A stretch of DNA of 64,000 nt, from positions 2,666,001 through 2,730,000 of the forward strand of contig NC_067294.1 in the NCBI RefSeq assembly GCF_020740795.1, written 5' to 3'. This DNA comes from Apus apus (lineage: Eukaryota > Chordata > Aves > Apodiformes > Apodidae). How positions within the stretch are numbered: the stretch's first letter is position 1; each line of letters opens with the position of its first letter. Shown here piece by piece: positions 38,275-64,000 of this stretch. A program made the translations under genes and the position numbers. The notes beneath the pieces are model-generated. The model saw nothing but the letters and a program-made list of their open reading frames with translations, was not told the origin of the DNA and did no database searches.

Positions 38275-41200
38275 AAACTTCACACAACTCAGCCTGGATT
38301 TCCTGAGCTGGGATGGCGGCTGCAAGGGCTGGACTCGAGGGTCTCCAGGGCAGAGCTGCTCTAGCAAAGCGAGCCAGGAGGTGTGACCAGCCCAGCTGAA
38401 CAAGAGCCTCATCTACGTGTAAGGGAGGATAAGACTTGCTTCCTTTATTTTTTTTTTTCAGGAATACAAAAAGGTGGGGAACGTTTTTTAAGTCAAACAG
38501 CCATATCAACAAATTAAAAAAAAAAGTACCTGATTGGTTCAGTGTAAAGCCAGAAAACACCCGAATTAGTCATGTGAGAGATATGGTAGAAAGACACTGC
38601 TGAGCTCAAAGGCCTGGGCCTCTGTCTTAAGCAATCTTGGAACATTGCAGAAGAGGAACATTCTTCTCAGTACAACCCTAATTATGGTGTTTCCACTTAA
38701 TCAAGGCTTGTATTACAGGAGCATCCTTGAAGAAGTGTCACTTGTCACACAATTTGTACCCCAATGTCACCAGATGGTGGGTGGCAGAGCCCACTGGTTG
38801 GATGAACATCCAATTAACACTGATTGGCAAATCTCAATAACCAGATCCTGTCAAATAGGCATCAATTGCTTTATTTTCTTTATCAGCTTCTGTTTCATCC
38901 TCTAACAATGCTCATATTCCTCCTACATAACTACAGGGATTCAGGATAGTTTTAGAAGACTGAAGATGAGCGGGGAAGATTAAAGACAGGAGCACACCTA
39001 CCAGGCATATTTGCAGCATCGATGCCCTAACTTCACCCTCACTCCACTTACTTAAACAGACCGAGTTTGGTACCAGCGGTGCCCTCACATCCTTCGAAAC
39101 CAGCTGGGCTGCCCCGAGGCGCCAGGGCCGGATCCTGCAGCTCCTGGGGCTGCCTTGGCGCTGGGGAAGGTGCTGCCGTGAGAGCCTCCGGCCTGTTGGG
39201 GCTGCAGGATTACAGAAAACCCTGGCCGTTCCGCCCTGCTGAGCACGGCCCGGCACAGCGGGGACGCTGCCGCGCGGTGGCGCCGGCGCTGGCTGCGGGG
39301 AACGGGAGGCACCGGGGCAGGCATGAGGGAGCAGCCAGCAAGGCCGACCCGCCAAGTGATGTGCTCCTCTTGGAAGACAGGAGTAGATTTGCTTTAAGAG
39401 CTATTTTACTACACTGTATGAAGTTGTGAAGATCCTTGATAACCGAGCGGGAGGGTAAATGAGCTAGTTCGGCTTTCAAGGGCTGCCTGGCACTGGTCTT
39501 CAACCTTGGAGCTGTTCAAAGTCCAAACGAGTATATTCTAGGCTGGTTCTGACACCACAGATGACAAAGAGCTTTTGCTTTGAGGTTTCCAAGTCCATGG
39601 GAATAACTATAGTGCATTTCAGAAACCAGGCAAGCATTTTAAAAAGATATTGCAGGGGAAAAGGGGCAGCCCAATGGCATTTTGAGATGGCTGAGCTACA
39701 GCTGGGTACGACTGGCAGTGGAAAAGGAGCAGAGCTGCCTGCAAAGTGGGTCAAGTGTGGAATGAACACTGTAGGATCCTGTAAGACAAGGCTCCTACTG
39801 CCCTCCCTTTCTCTTCATAAAAGAAGGAGGCAGAGAAGAGCACTGGAAGGGGGTTTCACAGCAGGTTGGATGATCAGGCAGGGGGTTGGTGGGTATTTTT
39901 TCAGAGTCCTGAAAAATAAAGGCAGTTGGGAGCCAGGCTAAAGCCTTTCAGCCCAATTGATCATGCAATTACTCATTGGAACAGTACAGTCCCATTTGAG
40001 CAGTCATCACTTTTGTTTTTAAATTAATAACCCAGAAAATAGTTTATATATTTAATGAAGATTTAAAAAACAGGAACAAAAAATAACGCCTTCAAAATAA
40101 AACAGTTGTGTTTGGGGAAATCTGATGAGGAAGATGTTGACAAGATGATGTATACAAGAGGACCAAAGAGGTGACATTTTCTACCCCAGCCTTGGAAACT
40201 CCCAAGACTAATTTATAATATCCTGCAGCCTTGCCCAGACCTATCCCAGTGGCTCCACTGCCCTCTTATTCCAAATGCTCTTATGTCCAGCCTGGTTTCC
40301 CATATGTTGGTCAATCTAGTATTTAGGTACTGTTAGTGATCAATGTTTTATACACCAGCAGCAAGCAGGTTAATCTTCATCCAAAAGCAGTTGTGTTCAT
40401 CAGAGTAATTAAGAGATCAGGAGCTCTAGTTCAACCCATCTTAAAGAATAAAGCTTTTAAGCCACAGCACAGGTTTTAAAAAGCTAAAACAGGCAGCACT
40501 GCTTAATTTAAAACCAAAAGTGTTGTTTCAGCCTTTTTTTCCTGTATATATGCCAAAGAACTCTGGTCCCTTGCTCAAGAGAGCAGCTTGCCTTTATTCT
40601 CCTCCAAAAGGAGCACAGCCAAATGAATTAGAGCACTAAAATAACTTTAAAAAAAAAAAAAACACCACCACAGTAGCTGACTCATGAGTGCTTACTCTGC
40701 AGGGCTTTTTGAGTGTATTCCCAGGTACTGAAAGATTGCTGTTAACACTTTACCTGTTTCCAACCTTCTGGAACTTGCAGAGAACTAATACTCCCTGTAG
40801 TGATGGCTGCACATGCAGAAGGCACACTACATGTTCTAATGGACTTCAAAAAACATTCCTTTAACCTGTGCAAAACCCCTGGAACAGGCAGGTGCTCAGC
40901 ATACAGATAAAACCCATGCAATTAAAAAGTGATAAATGAGTGACAGGTACATAAGGAGGTGGCAAGGGTGGAGCCACACCTTGAATTTGGAGCAGCATTT
41001 AATTTGAAATTCAAAATGGTGAGTTGCTCACACACACCTCTTCCTACAGACCATTTTTCCAGAATAACAAGTGCATTTACTCTTCAGCCCCCTCCTGCTC
41101 CCTGGGTCACAGCTCCTCCAACAGCAGAACCATGCTCCAGTGTTACTAAGGAAATGAAGATGAGGGAGCGAGAGGGGAAAAAGAGAGGGGTGTGTTTTTT

Positions 41201-44094
41201 GAACTATGAACAAAGGCCCAAAATAAATGTAGCACTTGTGTAACAGTTTTGTATTGAACATGAGGAAATCCTTTGCCTTTAAGATTTAGGCTGAATTCCT
41301 AAACTACCAGAGCAAAACCTCTGTCCCAGACTCTTAACACATACTTACCTTATGAAAATGACTTTACTACTATAAAAAAAAAACCCAAACCCTCAGGTGA
41401 AACACAGAAGCATGGATTAGTGGGCATCAGTAGCTCTCAGAAATCTTTTCTCTCCTACCATTTCCAGATGGGCTTTGGATACTAACCATACTGAAATACA
41501 GGCAGATGAAATAGCAGAGCTTTCACCAGCAATACATACAGCCACCACCTTTTTTCTTGGGGTAAAATTCACCCTGTTGCCATTGGACATGTGGGGAACA
41601 AGGTAAGTGGCTCTGCCTTCCCTTGCCCATGTGCTAAGTAAGTATCCTTACAGGACAGTGTCAGGAGATGTAAAAGGGGCAACACTGCCCAGGCACTTTA
41701 AGCCAGAAACTGAGCAGGTGCGCAGCTGTCAGCAGCGGGAAACAATCAGACACAGACATGAGATCACAAACAGCCCCCCTGATTTACCTTGGAGAAAATG
41801 TCCATCTCCACACATAGATCTGCCCCTCAGCCAGTCCCCTTCCCTGGGGCTCTGCAGAGATCTGGGATTGTCATGGGAGGGGGAAATGGAGGGCAGGATG
41901 GGAACAGGCAGGGGCAAAATCCTGGCAAATATATACACTTCAAATCTACCTCCTATTTCCTTTCAAAAACAAAATTGCCATCTGTTTTCCTGTGTAGGAG
42001 TGTAATTTAGTCTCCTGTTGACTTAACGACTCCTTAGCTCAGAACAGGCCTCCATCCATATGTGAAGGCTGTCTACTGCAGTCTGATCCCCAGTTCAGAT
42101 CAATGGCCAAGTGCCAGGACACCATGCAGTGTGAGATAAGGAAAACGCTGTATGGAAAGCTCAAAAGCCTCCCACATCTGTCCAACAACAGGATTCTACT
42201 GATTTTATCAAAATTCTGAGAAACAGAAGTAAAAAGGGGAAGTTTTTGGAGTGGTTTGTAGAGAAGTGTCAAGTTCCATTCATGACTGCCTTCTGACAAG
42301 TCACATCCCAGTGCCAGCCCTTCTCTAACCACTGGGTTTAACTATCCTGCTTAAAACAGTATCATTGTATTACCACAATATGGGATTTCCAGCTAGTCCT
42401 GCTTCACATTCCCTAGAATTTACCAGTCTTTAGAGTGAAGAAGGGAACACCAACCATGATCACCAAAGCAAACAAAAACCCTAATTATGCTCCCTTCTCC
42501 ACAGCCAGTGTCCACCACAGTTAGAAGGAAGTTTTGCTCAGGTGAACTTTAAGCAACCAATTACCAATAAATCAGACAATAATAATTTATACTTGAAGTT
42601 GTCCTTCTCCTCTTGAATCTTCCAAACATGCTGGTGGCCAATCTCCATCACAGCAACTTCTTTTTGTTCCCAATCTGTTATTCTCAATGTAATCTTCAAA
42701 GGGCCTGTCCCAGCTTAATTACAGGGGTAAAGTGCAAAACCTGGAGTGACTGTCAACATTTTCCATTGACTTTACTAACACTTTGTGTACAGAAACTGAA
42801 CAAATGAACTGGCTGCTCCACTCCTGAGCAGATGAGTCACAAATACCAGGGAAAGCAGAAAATAGGGCAAAGTCATTACTCTTGAAGGAATGGTGTCAGT
42901 TAAGTCACCAGGTTCTAGCTACAAAAACATTTACAGAGAACGGCAAGCAGAAGGAATTTCAAGTGAACCACTCTCTAAAGCAAAGTGTGTTGTTTTTTTT
43001 AACAGCAATCAAAGCAAAAGCTCCTGGTATACTAAAATTAAGACACTTCAGATGCATTATTTTTAGTATGCACTTTTTTTCATAGGAGATCAAACTGCAG
43101 AAGATTGAGCACTCTCCAGAAACCATTTGGAACTCAACCTGCAAGACAAAACTGCGTTTTTGCTAAAGAAAAGAGCAACTACTTAAGCTTTTCAGAAAAG
43201 GGATGAAGTAATGCTTGGTTCTTTGCAAGTTGGAGAATTCAGTGGTTTCCAGCAGAAAAGCAAGGAAGCCCCAAAGTGTGTGTCTAGGACTGGGCCTCCA
43301 GGTAAGTTGGACATGGGCAAAATTTCTGTACTCTCCCTTAGAGGCAAGCAGAGTAACCCAAAAAAAAGTCACAATCCTCAGTGTTGCTGAAAAGTCTATG
43401 TTGTGTCTGAGGAACTGAAAGTCTCTTAAACAATATGAATATTAAGAGCCCTGAATTAAAACAACAGCCAGGTAAGTGTTTTTAAGATATGCCCATTAAA
43501 TTTCAAGCACAAGCCTTATGAAAGCATAAAATCTGAACTTCTATTTTGCACAAAACAATAAAAATCAGGACTCAAATTCTGAAGCAGATCAGTAGAAAGG
43601 AACCATTGGAAGAGAAGTTCACATAAACCACATACCACTGTTTTTCAGAAGGGAAGCTTGGGCAATACACATAGTACTACATTTCAAGTTATTTCCTTTA
43701 ATATTTAGAAAACTGGTTTTATTCTTGGTTTTTCAGAAAATTATTTTAAGTATTAGCACCTACATTGTAAATAACTTGGATTTACACTTGGAAAAAAAAA
43801 AAAAGCCATGCTCAATCCATTAAGGTCTCTTGGATTCTTCCATTTTTGAACAGAGCACCGAGAGGAAAGGAGCTACATATCAGTACCAGGCAGCTCTGTT
43901 CTCAGCTGCACAACATCCATGGCCAGGTAGCTGCCTGGGACAGAACTCTAAAGGTCAGGGGTTTCCAGCACACTCCAATCACCTCTGTTTTAGTTATTTA
44001 AGATTTCTATGCAAGTTTGTAATACCCATCCAGCTACACATTAGTTTATTAAACCACAGTTGACCTGAGATGCAATTAGAATTTGACATTTTTC
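38275..44094. other. Intergenic DNA, PPP2CA 3' side
   Basis: This is 5.8 kb with no recognised gene. A CpG-rich patch at 39070-39310 with a CTCF-like motif stands out. A-rich stretches occur at about 40060-40105 and 40650-40665. Open frames here, up to about 147 residues, have no recognisable domain and no splice or promoter context. Confidence 0.6.
39270..39283 (+). promoter_or_regulatory. CTCF-like motif in a small CpG-rich patch
   Basis: CCGCGCGGTGGCGC fits the classic CTCF form CCGCGNGGNGGCAG except in the last two positions. It lies in an isolated CpG-rich patch of about 240 bp (39070-39310) within AT-richer intergenic DNA. A match of this length is expected by chance now and then in GC-rich sequence, so this is a candidate only. 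Confidence 0.35.
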
Positions 44095-44769
44095 CATACT
44101 TAGTTCACAAGTTTATTATGAAAAACACTGCAGCTCTGTCCTGCAGTAACATTGTTTTACAGAAAAAAACAGTTCTGTTCAAAGTAATTCACTATCCTTG
44201 GACAATTACAAGGGACAATATGGTAGGGCAAGGAGTGGAAGAGGGCACTGAGTGCAGACAAAAAAAAAAATCAATACAATTAAATTAAACAGTATTCCCT
44301 GAAAATAAAACAAACAAACAGTTTCAGAACAAATATGAGGCCTTGGTACTTAGTTTAAAAATGTTCTTTAAGCTTCAATGATTGTTTGCTGCTACCCTTA
44401 TCTACAGTCATGCTGAATAAAGCTATAGCTAAATGGAAAGTTAAATGTATTCACGAGGTGTTAATGTCTACATCTTATTATTTGCAGTCTCTCAGAGAAA
44501 GCAAAAGTAACTACAAATAGCGCTATGCCAGAAACTGGGTTCTTGACCAACAATGTTGCTTCAGCATGCAATGAACTGGGTCATTCTAAAGTGGTCACAG
44601 TTGTTGACGACAAGAGGCTTTGTATTTGAATATGGCACGTCTTTTGGTCCATGTGAAAACAAGTTTGAATGTTAAATATTTTCTGACACTTTGGAGTTAC
44701 TGTTGCTCTTCCCGTGTTCCTTAGGTCAACATATGGTTCATGGCAATACTGTACAGGTCTAAAAGCTCT
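44095..44769 (-). other. PPP2CA: PPP2CA 3' UTR
   Basis: Downstream of the stop on the - strand lie about 675 nt ending near an AATAAA at 44112-44117. Long stretches agree with the human PPP2CA 3' UTR as I remember it, for example ACCTGTACAGTATTGCCATG just after the stop, GGCATAGCGCTATTTGTAG in the middle and TAATAAACTTGTGAACTAAG at the end. The human gene also has longer forms, so further signals beyond (AATAAA at 43718-43723) may be used. Confidence 0.8.
44112..44117 (-). terminator. PPP2CA: Poly(A) signal AATAAA, PPP2CA
   Basis: The - strand reads CATAATAAACTTGTGAACTA. This block is shared with the human 3' UTR as I recall it. Cleavage is expected about 10-25 bases further on, near 44095. 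Confidence 0.7.
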
Positions 44770-59839
<15,070 letters not shown>

Positions 59840-60180
59840 CCCGCTCGCCCCCTCCTCACCGGCTGCTGCCGCACCACCTCGGAGGCCCCTGCGATCCGCG
59901 CTCCCAACGGCGGCGGCCGCGGCAGGACGAGACGGGGGTGGGAGGGCCCGGAGCGCTGGGGTGCGGCGGCCGCCGGGCGCCCTGCTCTGCTGCAGCCCAG
60001 CCCGCGCCTCCGCACACCCGTAATGGCCGCCGCGCCTGACGTCACCGCCCCGGCTGCCGCGGGGGGAGGCGCGGGGGGGGCTGCCGCGGGCGGGGGCTGC
60101 GCGTGCGCGGCGGGGCGGGGCCGCGCCTGCGCCTTGGGGGCTCGAGCGCGCGCGGCGGGGCGGTCGTGCGGTCAGTCAGG
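59840..60180 (-). promoter_or_regulatory. PPP2CA: PPP2CA 5' UTR and CpG-island promoter
   Basis: A CpG island runs from about 59150 to 60480. It has no TATA box, several GC boxes (GGGGCGGGGC near 60112), a TGCGCGTGCGCG close to the NRF1 site near 60098, and a consensus CRE. The transcription start is probably between about 59950 and 60030. The island also extends into the + strand flank, as in divergent promoters. Confidence 0.75.
60037..60044. promoter_or_regulatory. PPP2CA: Consensus CRE (TGACGTCA)
   Basis: The full palindromic CREB/ATF site lies about 200 bp upstream of the PPP2CA start codon. A functional CRE is described in the human PPP2CA promoter, so it is probably conserved and used. 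The context CGCGCCTGACGTCACCGCCC is CpG-rich. Confidence 0.8.
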
Positions 60181-60214
60181 CGGTCGGTGGCTCGGTCGGT
60201 CGGTCGGTGGGTCG
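60170..60214 (+). other. Candidate first exon end of a divergent transcript
   Basis: A (CGGT)n-rich stretch ends in GGGTCG followed by GTAAGG at 60215, a good 5' splice site on the + strand. It lies in the upstream half of the PPP2CA CpG island, where divergent non-coding transcripts often start. The exon start is unknown, so the start coordinate is only the repeat-rich part. It pairs logically with an acceptor at 63948. There is no coding evidence. Confidence 0.3.
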
Positions 60215-60539
60215 GTAAGGGGCTTGGCCGCCCGCCCGCCCGGTGAGGCAGCTGGCCCGGCCCGCCTCGCTCGCCCGGCGGTGCTCCGAGGCGCCGGGGC
60301 CGGCCTGGCCAGGTGCTGCCGCCTCCTGAGGGGAGCGCGGCGGGGCGGCCCGGCCCGTCCGCCGCTCCCCTGCGGGCCCAGCGGTGCTTGTAACCCCTCC
60401 GCCCGGTTTCGCCGTGGTTCTGCTTCTCCCTGTCCCGCGCACTGTTGCCGCGTCCCTCCGGGAACACGGAATCGGAGGGCACTTGATAGTGTTGCATTCT
60501 TAGGTATAAATTTTTTTCAGTTCAAGCATGAGCGTTAAG

Positions 60540-63500
60540 TATTATCTTGTACTACCACGTAGTGCTTCGATTAAAAAGGCTGTATTGACTTTTCTTTAAA
60601 ACAATGTATACTCAGAGAGTTCTTGGGGTTTGCTACCAGCTTCCAGGAGAGTGTTGTCAGCTGTTGGAGTAAATGAAGCTTTCAGCAAAGTGCAGGCACC
60701 TGGTGGTGAATCGCGGCTACCTTGGTGTACTTAGACACTTGCTTTCTACCTGAAGGAAAATATGTTAGTAGGATAAGGACAAGTAAGATGGAATAGAAAG
60801 GAATTAAAGAAACACATATCTGTGATCTGTAATAGTTTACGTCTGTTATGGCAATTTGCATCTTAAATTGTAGAGGTATCAGACAATGCAAGATTTCCCT
60901 TAAATAGCCCTCAGAAGAAGACATGCAATGATTATTAAGAAAATATTTTTTTTTTCAGTTAAAATCTGGACAAAATATACCCTGTTGGCATTATCCAGCC
61001 TACAAGGACTTTTGTTAGTTAATAAGTGTTCATTGTTTCAGGGTTTGCCTAATGCAGAGTCTAAACTGTTAAATTCTTTGCCTGCTATTGAAGGAAATTA
61101 ACTACACAGTGAGCAAGGGGAAAAGAATGTTTGCTTTCACAGGTCAGTCTCGGTTTCTTGGTGTCATACTGTCCTGGTAGACATCACTTTGTTTGAATGA
61201 CCTAACTCAGGTGTTTTGTTCTTCTTCCAGAATGCATTTGTGCTTTTTACATGTTTCCATCTTCAGGTGTTCTTAGTTTTGTGCTTTAAGTTACAGCAGG
61301 AAAAGTGTTACTGATTGAAAATAATTTACTTTGTGGCACATCTTCCTTAATACTTCCAAAAGAATCTTGAACACACAAACGCAAAGAACATGAAGCAGTA
61401 ACAAGCTCTTGTGTAATTTGCCAAGCTAAAGTTTGTTTTCTCTAGTAACTGTTGACCTTCTGACACAGTAAGATGTTTTGAGACCAACTTTAGCTCTTTG
61501 TTTTCCCTACAGATAGTGAAATTCTTGGTGAAACTTGAGTAGATTACATCTTTGAACTCCTCAAGGGGTCCGTCTTACGGTTAATTATGCTTTTGTCTAC
61601 TAAATTTTTTTAATTACTGTTATTTTTTGCTTATTTTCCACATTTGGAAAAATCTGGACCTACAATTTTGCTTCTGTGCCTCAGTCTCAAGAGAGATGAG
61701 TGCTTCAGTGACTGTGGTTGAGAACGCAGTGTTCTCTGCTCATGGATGGTGGTCACTTGAGGCAGGCAGGAAGGTGGCAGTGGTGACAGTCCTCTCTCAA
61801 CATTATACCTCCTCTGTTGCCAGCAAAAATGAGTGTTCAAAAAAATCTGCTCTACTTGAAAAAGTGACTGTGTTGCCCAGTGCCAGCTATGTTTCTGGAG
61901 TAGGAAATACTGAGTGAGAGCTGAAATAAAACCTTTTCAGCAGCAGGAAGCTACTAACCTGACTTATTTGCTTATGAAAATACAAGTGAAGTCCTGTGAT
62001 GTTTGATCTGATCGGAAAGCACAGCTAGTGTGGGTTGGACAGGGCTCCCTACAGATTGCAGTAAAAAGCTGCTGCTGCCTTTAGAACAAAGGTGGTGGTT
62101 CCTAAACCCCCCTGTTGGTTCAGAGGAGCATCGTGTTAAGGTGCTTGCCTAAGAAGCAAACCCTTCTTGTTCGAAAAGACTCAGTCTCAGCTCTTTAGTG
62201 CCAGGACAAACTCCACTTGGGAAGGGGTAGGTGATTCAGCACTCGCTGCTTGCAGCTAACTCTGTGCCATTGACTAGGAGAGAATTCAGGATTCAGTTAT
62301 CCTGACACTCACAGAGGGGGAGAAATACTGGTTTATGTCTCCATCCCAAACATTAGCTCTGTACTTTATCCTCATATTGTTTTGAATAGTCTCTGTGTGG
62401 ATCAGAAGTCGGATCTCATACCTCCCTCTAACTATAATCAATAGATACAGAATCACGATCGCTTTTCTTAGATAGTTATCTGAGCCTTCAAAGGAGAACG
62501 AAATAATAAAATAATACCTTGTGTGTTGTGTACGTTGAGGGTGTCAGTATGTCAGATATACAGCAAGATTAAACTGTCAATTGTGAGATGGCAGTGATAC
62601 TACTTGGTATTTAGGTTGTGAGTATCTGCCAGGCTTTTGTGTGCGTGGTTTGTAACTACGGAGATCAACCGGGTGTGGCTGCCGTGGTGAGTCAGGGGTT
62701 GTCCACACTGCTGTACCCGACCCTAGCACTTGTGCCAGTGACAGGTGTTTCAGCTGTACAGCATTCCTTAACAAGGAATTTCTTAACTAGTCAAGCTGCG
62801 TGCACTTAGGTTTACACACATTCAGTTGATAGGTTCTTCAGCTCTTTTGCAAAACCACCTGTAGTGTCAACGAACACTGTAACAGTCTGAAGTGGATCTC
62901 ATGGATGTGTGATTGCAGTTGCAATGGTCTTGCCAGCTGCTGCAGTAACAGCAACATTTCAATTGTACTGGAATGTAGTCGGTGTTTAAGCTAAGCAGAT
63001 TTATATTGCTGGGTGTCATACATCTGTGGATGTGGTGTTGATTAAGCAGTGTAGACTAAGTCGCATGTATATTAGTTTTTTTTAACACCTCTGTCTGAAT
63101 ATTTTTCTGACTAAATTACCTGTCAATGCATGTCTGAAGTGTCTGTTGCTATGGTGTTTTAATATTAAATGCAGAACTGAAAGGCTATGCAATGTTGTAA
63201 TAATGAGTTGCCACCTTTTGATGTAGCGTTGCTGTCTTTGATTAACACTTCTTCTTTTGTAAACAAAAAGTACAGACACTGGTACTTCATTGTGGAAGTC
63301 AACTGCCTCTCTGGGGAAAGGGACTTCTGCTCAGATAAAGTCAGAAGTGTACATCATGTCATCTCTCACATCTTCAGATACTCCCCACTTGCTGGAACTA
63401 AATATTGAATGTTTTGTGTCTTAATAGTCCCATGAAGTCACATAAACCTTGTAATTTTTAGCAGAACAATTGCAAAAGATGGGAACTAGAAGAGAGGCTC

Positions 63501-63948
63501 TTTATCTCAGATATTTGTGTTACAACAGCACAAACAAATACTATTTCTCTATATTTGACTCATTCCAGAGTCCAGAGAGGGCATGACAAAGTCGTGATGC
63601 CCATTATATCAGTAATGCCCCTATCAACAGAGGCCTACTCACTTTAAAGGTTCAATTAAATGGCTTCTGTAAAGGGTGGAATCTCATTAGTAATCATCTC
63701 TCATGCCACAAAACGTATTACTTAAAATTTGCCTGTTCATAGTTCACTCTGGTTGTGTAGAGGAAGCAGAAGCTACAGGCTTCTTGAAAGAAGCTACAGA
63801 GTAACTCTGAAAACCACATATTCAAATCACTGGTTACAGATATTCCCTAGTCAAGAATCTTTTACAAGGAAAAAAAAAAAAAGCTCTCATTCAAAAACAT
63901 TAGGTTTGTGATCTTTTGCAACTGTTCTATGTCCTCCTCTCTCCCCAG
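60540..63948. other. PPP2CA upstream flank, no recognised gene
   Basis: This is 3.4 kb of AT-richer sequence. The next gene in human is CDKL3, but I found none of its kinase motifs on either strand. An AATAAA at 61925-61930 follows a TTTCCCTACAG acceptor-like site near 61501, which could mark a non-coding terminal exon. Nothing else was recognised. Confidence 0.5.
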
Positions 63949-64000
63949 GAGTACGGCACTGAGCTCTGCTCTCTGCCTGGGCCTCCAGCCTGGTCTGTCT
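63949..64000 (+). other. Candidate exon start at the window edge
   Basis: The tract TCCTCCTCTCTCCCCAG is a very strong 3' splice site on the + strand. It is followed by GAGTACGGCACTGAGCTCTG to the end of the window. The first frame reads EYGTELCSLPGPPAWSV and stays open, but I recognise no protein. It may be an exon of the divergent transcript from the PPP2CA promoter, or of another gene on this strand. Confidence 0.35.

Noticed and set aside
39561-39941. 126-codon open frame followed by AATAAA
   Set aside because: The peptide resembles no family I know, there is no promoter or splice context, and the AATAAA at about 39911 overlaps the frame. I regard it as chance.
61627-61917. 96-codon open frame ending just before AATAAA
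   Set aside because: There is no recognisable domain and no good ATG context. The AATAAA is noted under the possible divergent transcript, but coding is not supported.
60540-64000. CDKL3, expected next in line from human gene order
   Set aside because: No kinase subdomain peptide of CDKL3 was found on either strand. If present it must lie beyond the window, or only its untranslated end reaches in.

Overview
The window looks like bird nuclear DNA. It holds parts of three vertebrate genes with ordinary GT-AG introns, three 3'-end fragments of CR1 LINEs (the typical bird retroposon), compact introns and GC-rich CpG-island promoters. The gene order TCF7, SKP1, PPP2CA is the one I know from human 5q31 and its bird counterpart. 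The species cannot be named from the sequence.

Positions 1-24690 carry the 3' part of TCF7 on the + strand: eight coding exons from 3521 to 21395 and a long 3' UTR. The exons for the beta-catenin-binding N-terminus lie outside the window. The exons here encode the part just before the HMG box, the HMG box itself, a basic tail and a complete C-clamp split over two exons. The last exon is open in two overlapping frames. Including or skipping the 73-nt C-clamp exon gives the long E-type tail or a short tail.

Positions 26875-35340 carry all of SKP1 on the - strand, tail to tail with TCF7. A non-coding first exon sits in a CpG island with a TATA box, and five coding exons give 163 residues. A G-rich 9-bp minisatellite lies just upstream of its promoter. 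Positions 36100-44090 are intergenic, with a CR1 scrap and a small CpG-rich patch containing a CTCF-like motif.

Positions 44095-60000 carry all of PPP2CA on the - strand: seven coding exons and 309 residues, with all phosphatase motifs intact. Its 11.5-kb intron 1 contains two tandem arrays: 38 copies of a 22-bp unit with no base difference that I can see, and eight copies of a 21-bp GC-rich unit beside exon 1. The promoter is a CpG island with a consensus CRE. From 60050 to the end there is no recognisable protein gene. A good splice donor at 60214 and acceptor at 63949 suggest a divergent + strand transcript.

All three proteins act in Wnt/beta-catenin signalling. TCF7 is the nuclear partner of beta-catenin, SKP1 belongs to the SCF ligase that removes phosphorylated beta-catenin, and PP2A works on the destruction complex. 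No intact mobile element, tRNA, CRISPR array or viral element was recognised. The most unusual items are the homogenised 22-bp array, the dual-frame TCF7 terminal exon and a full CTCF consensus in the last TCF7 intron.
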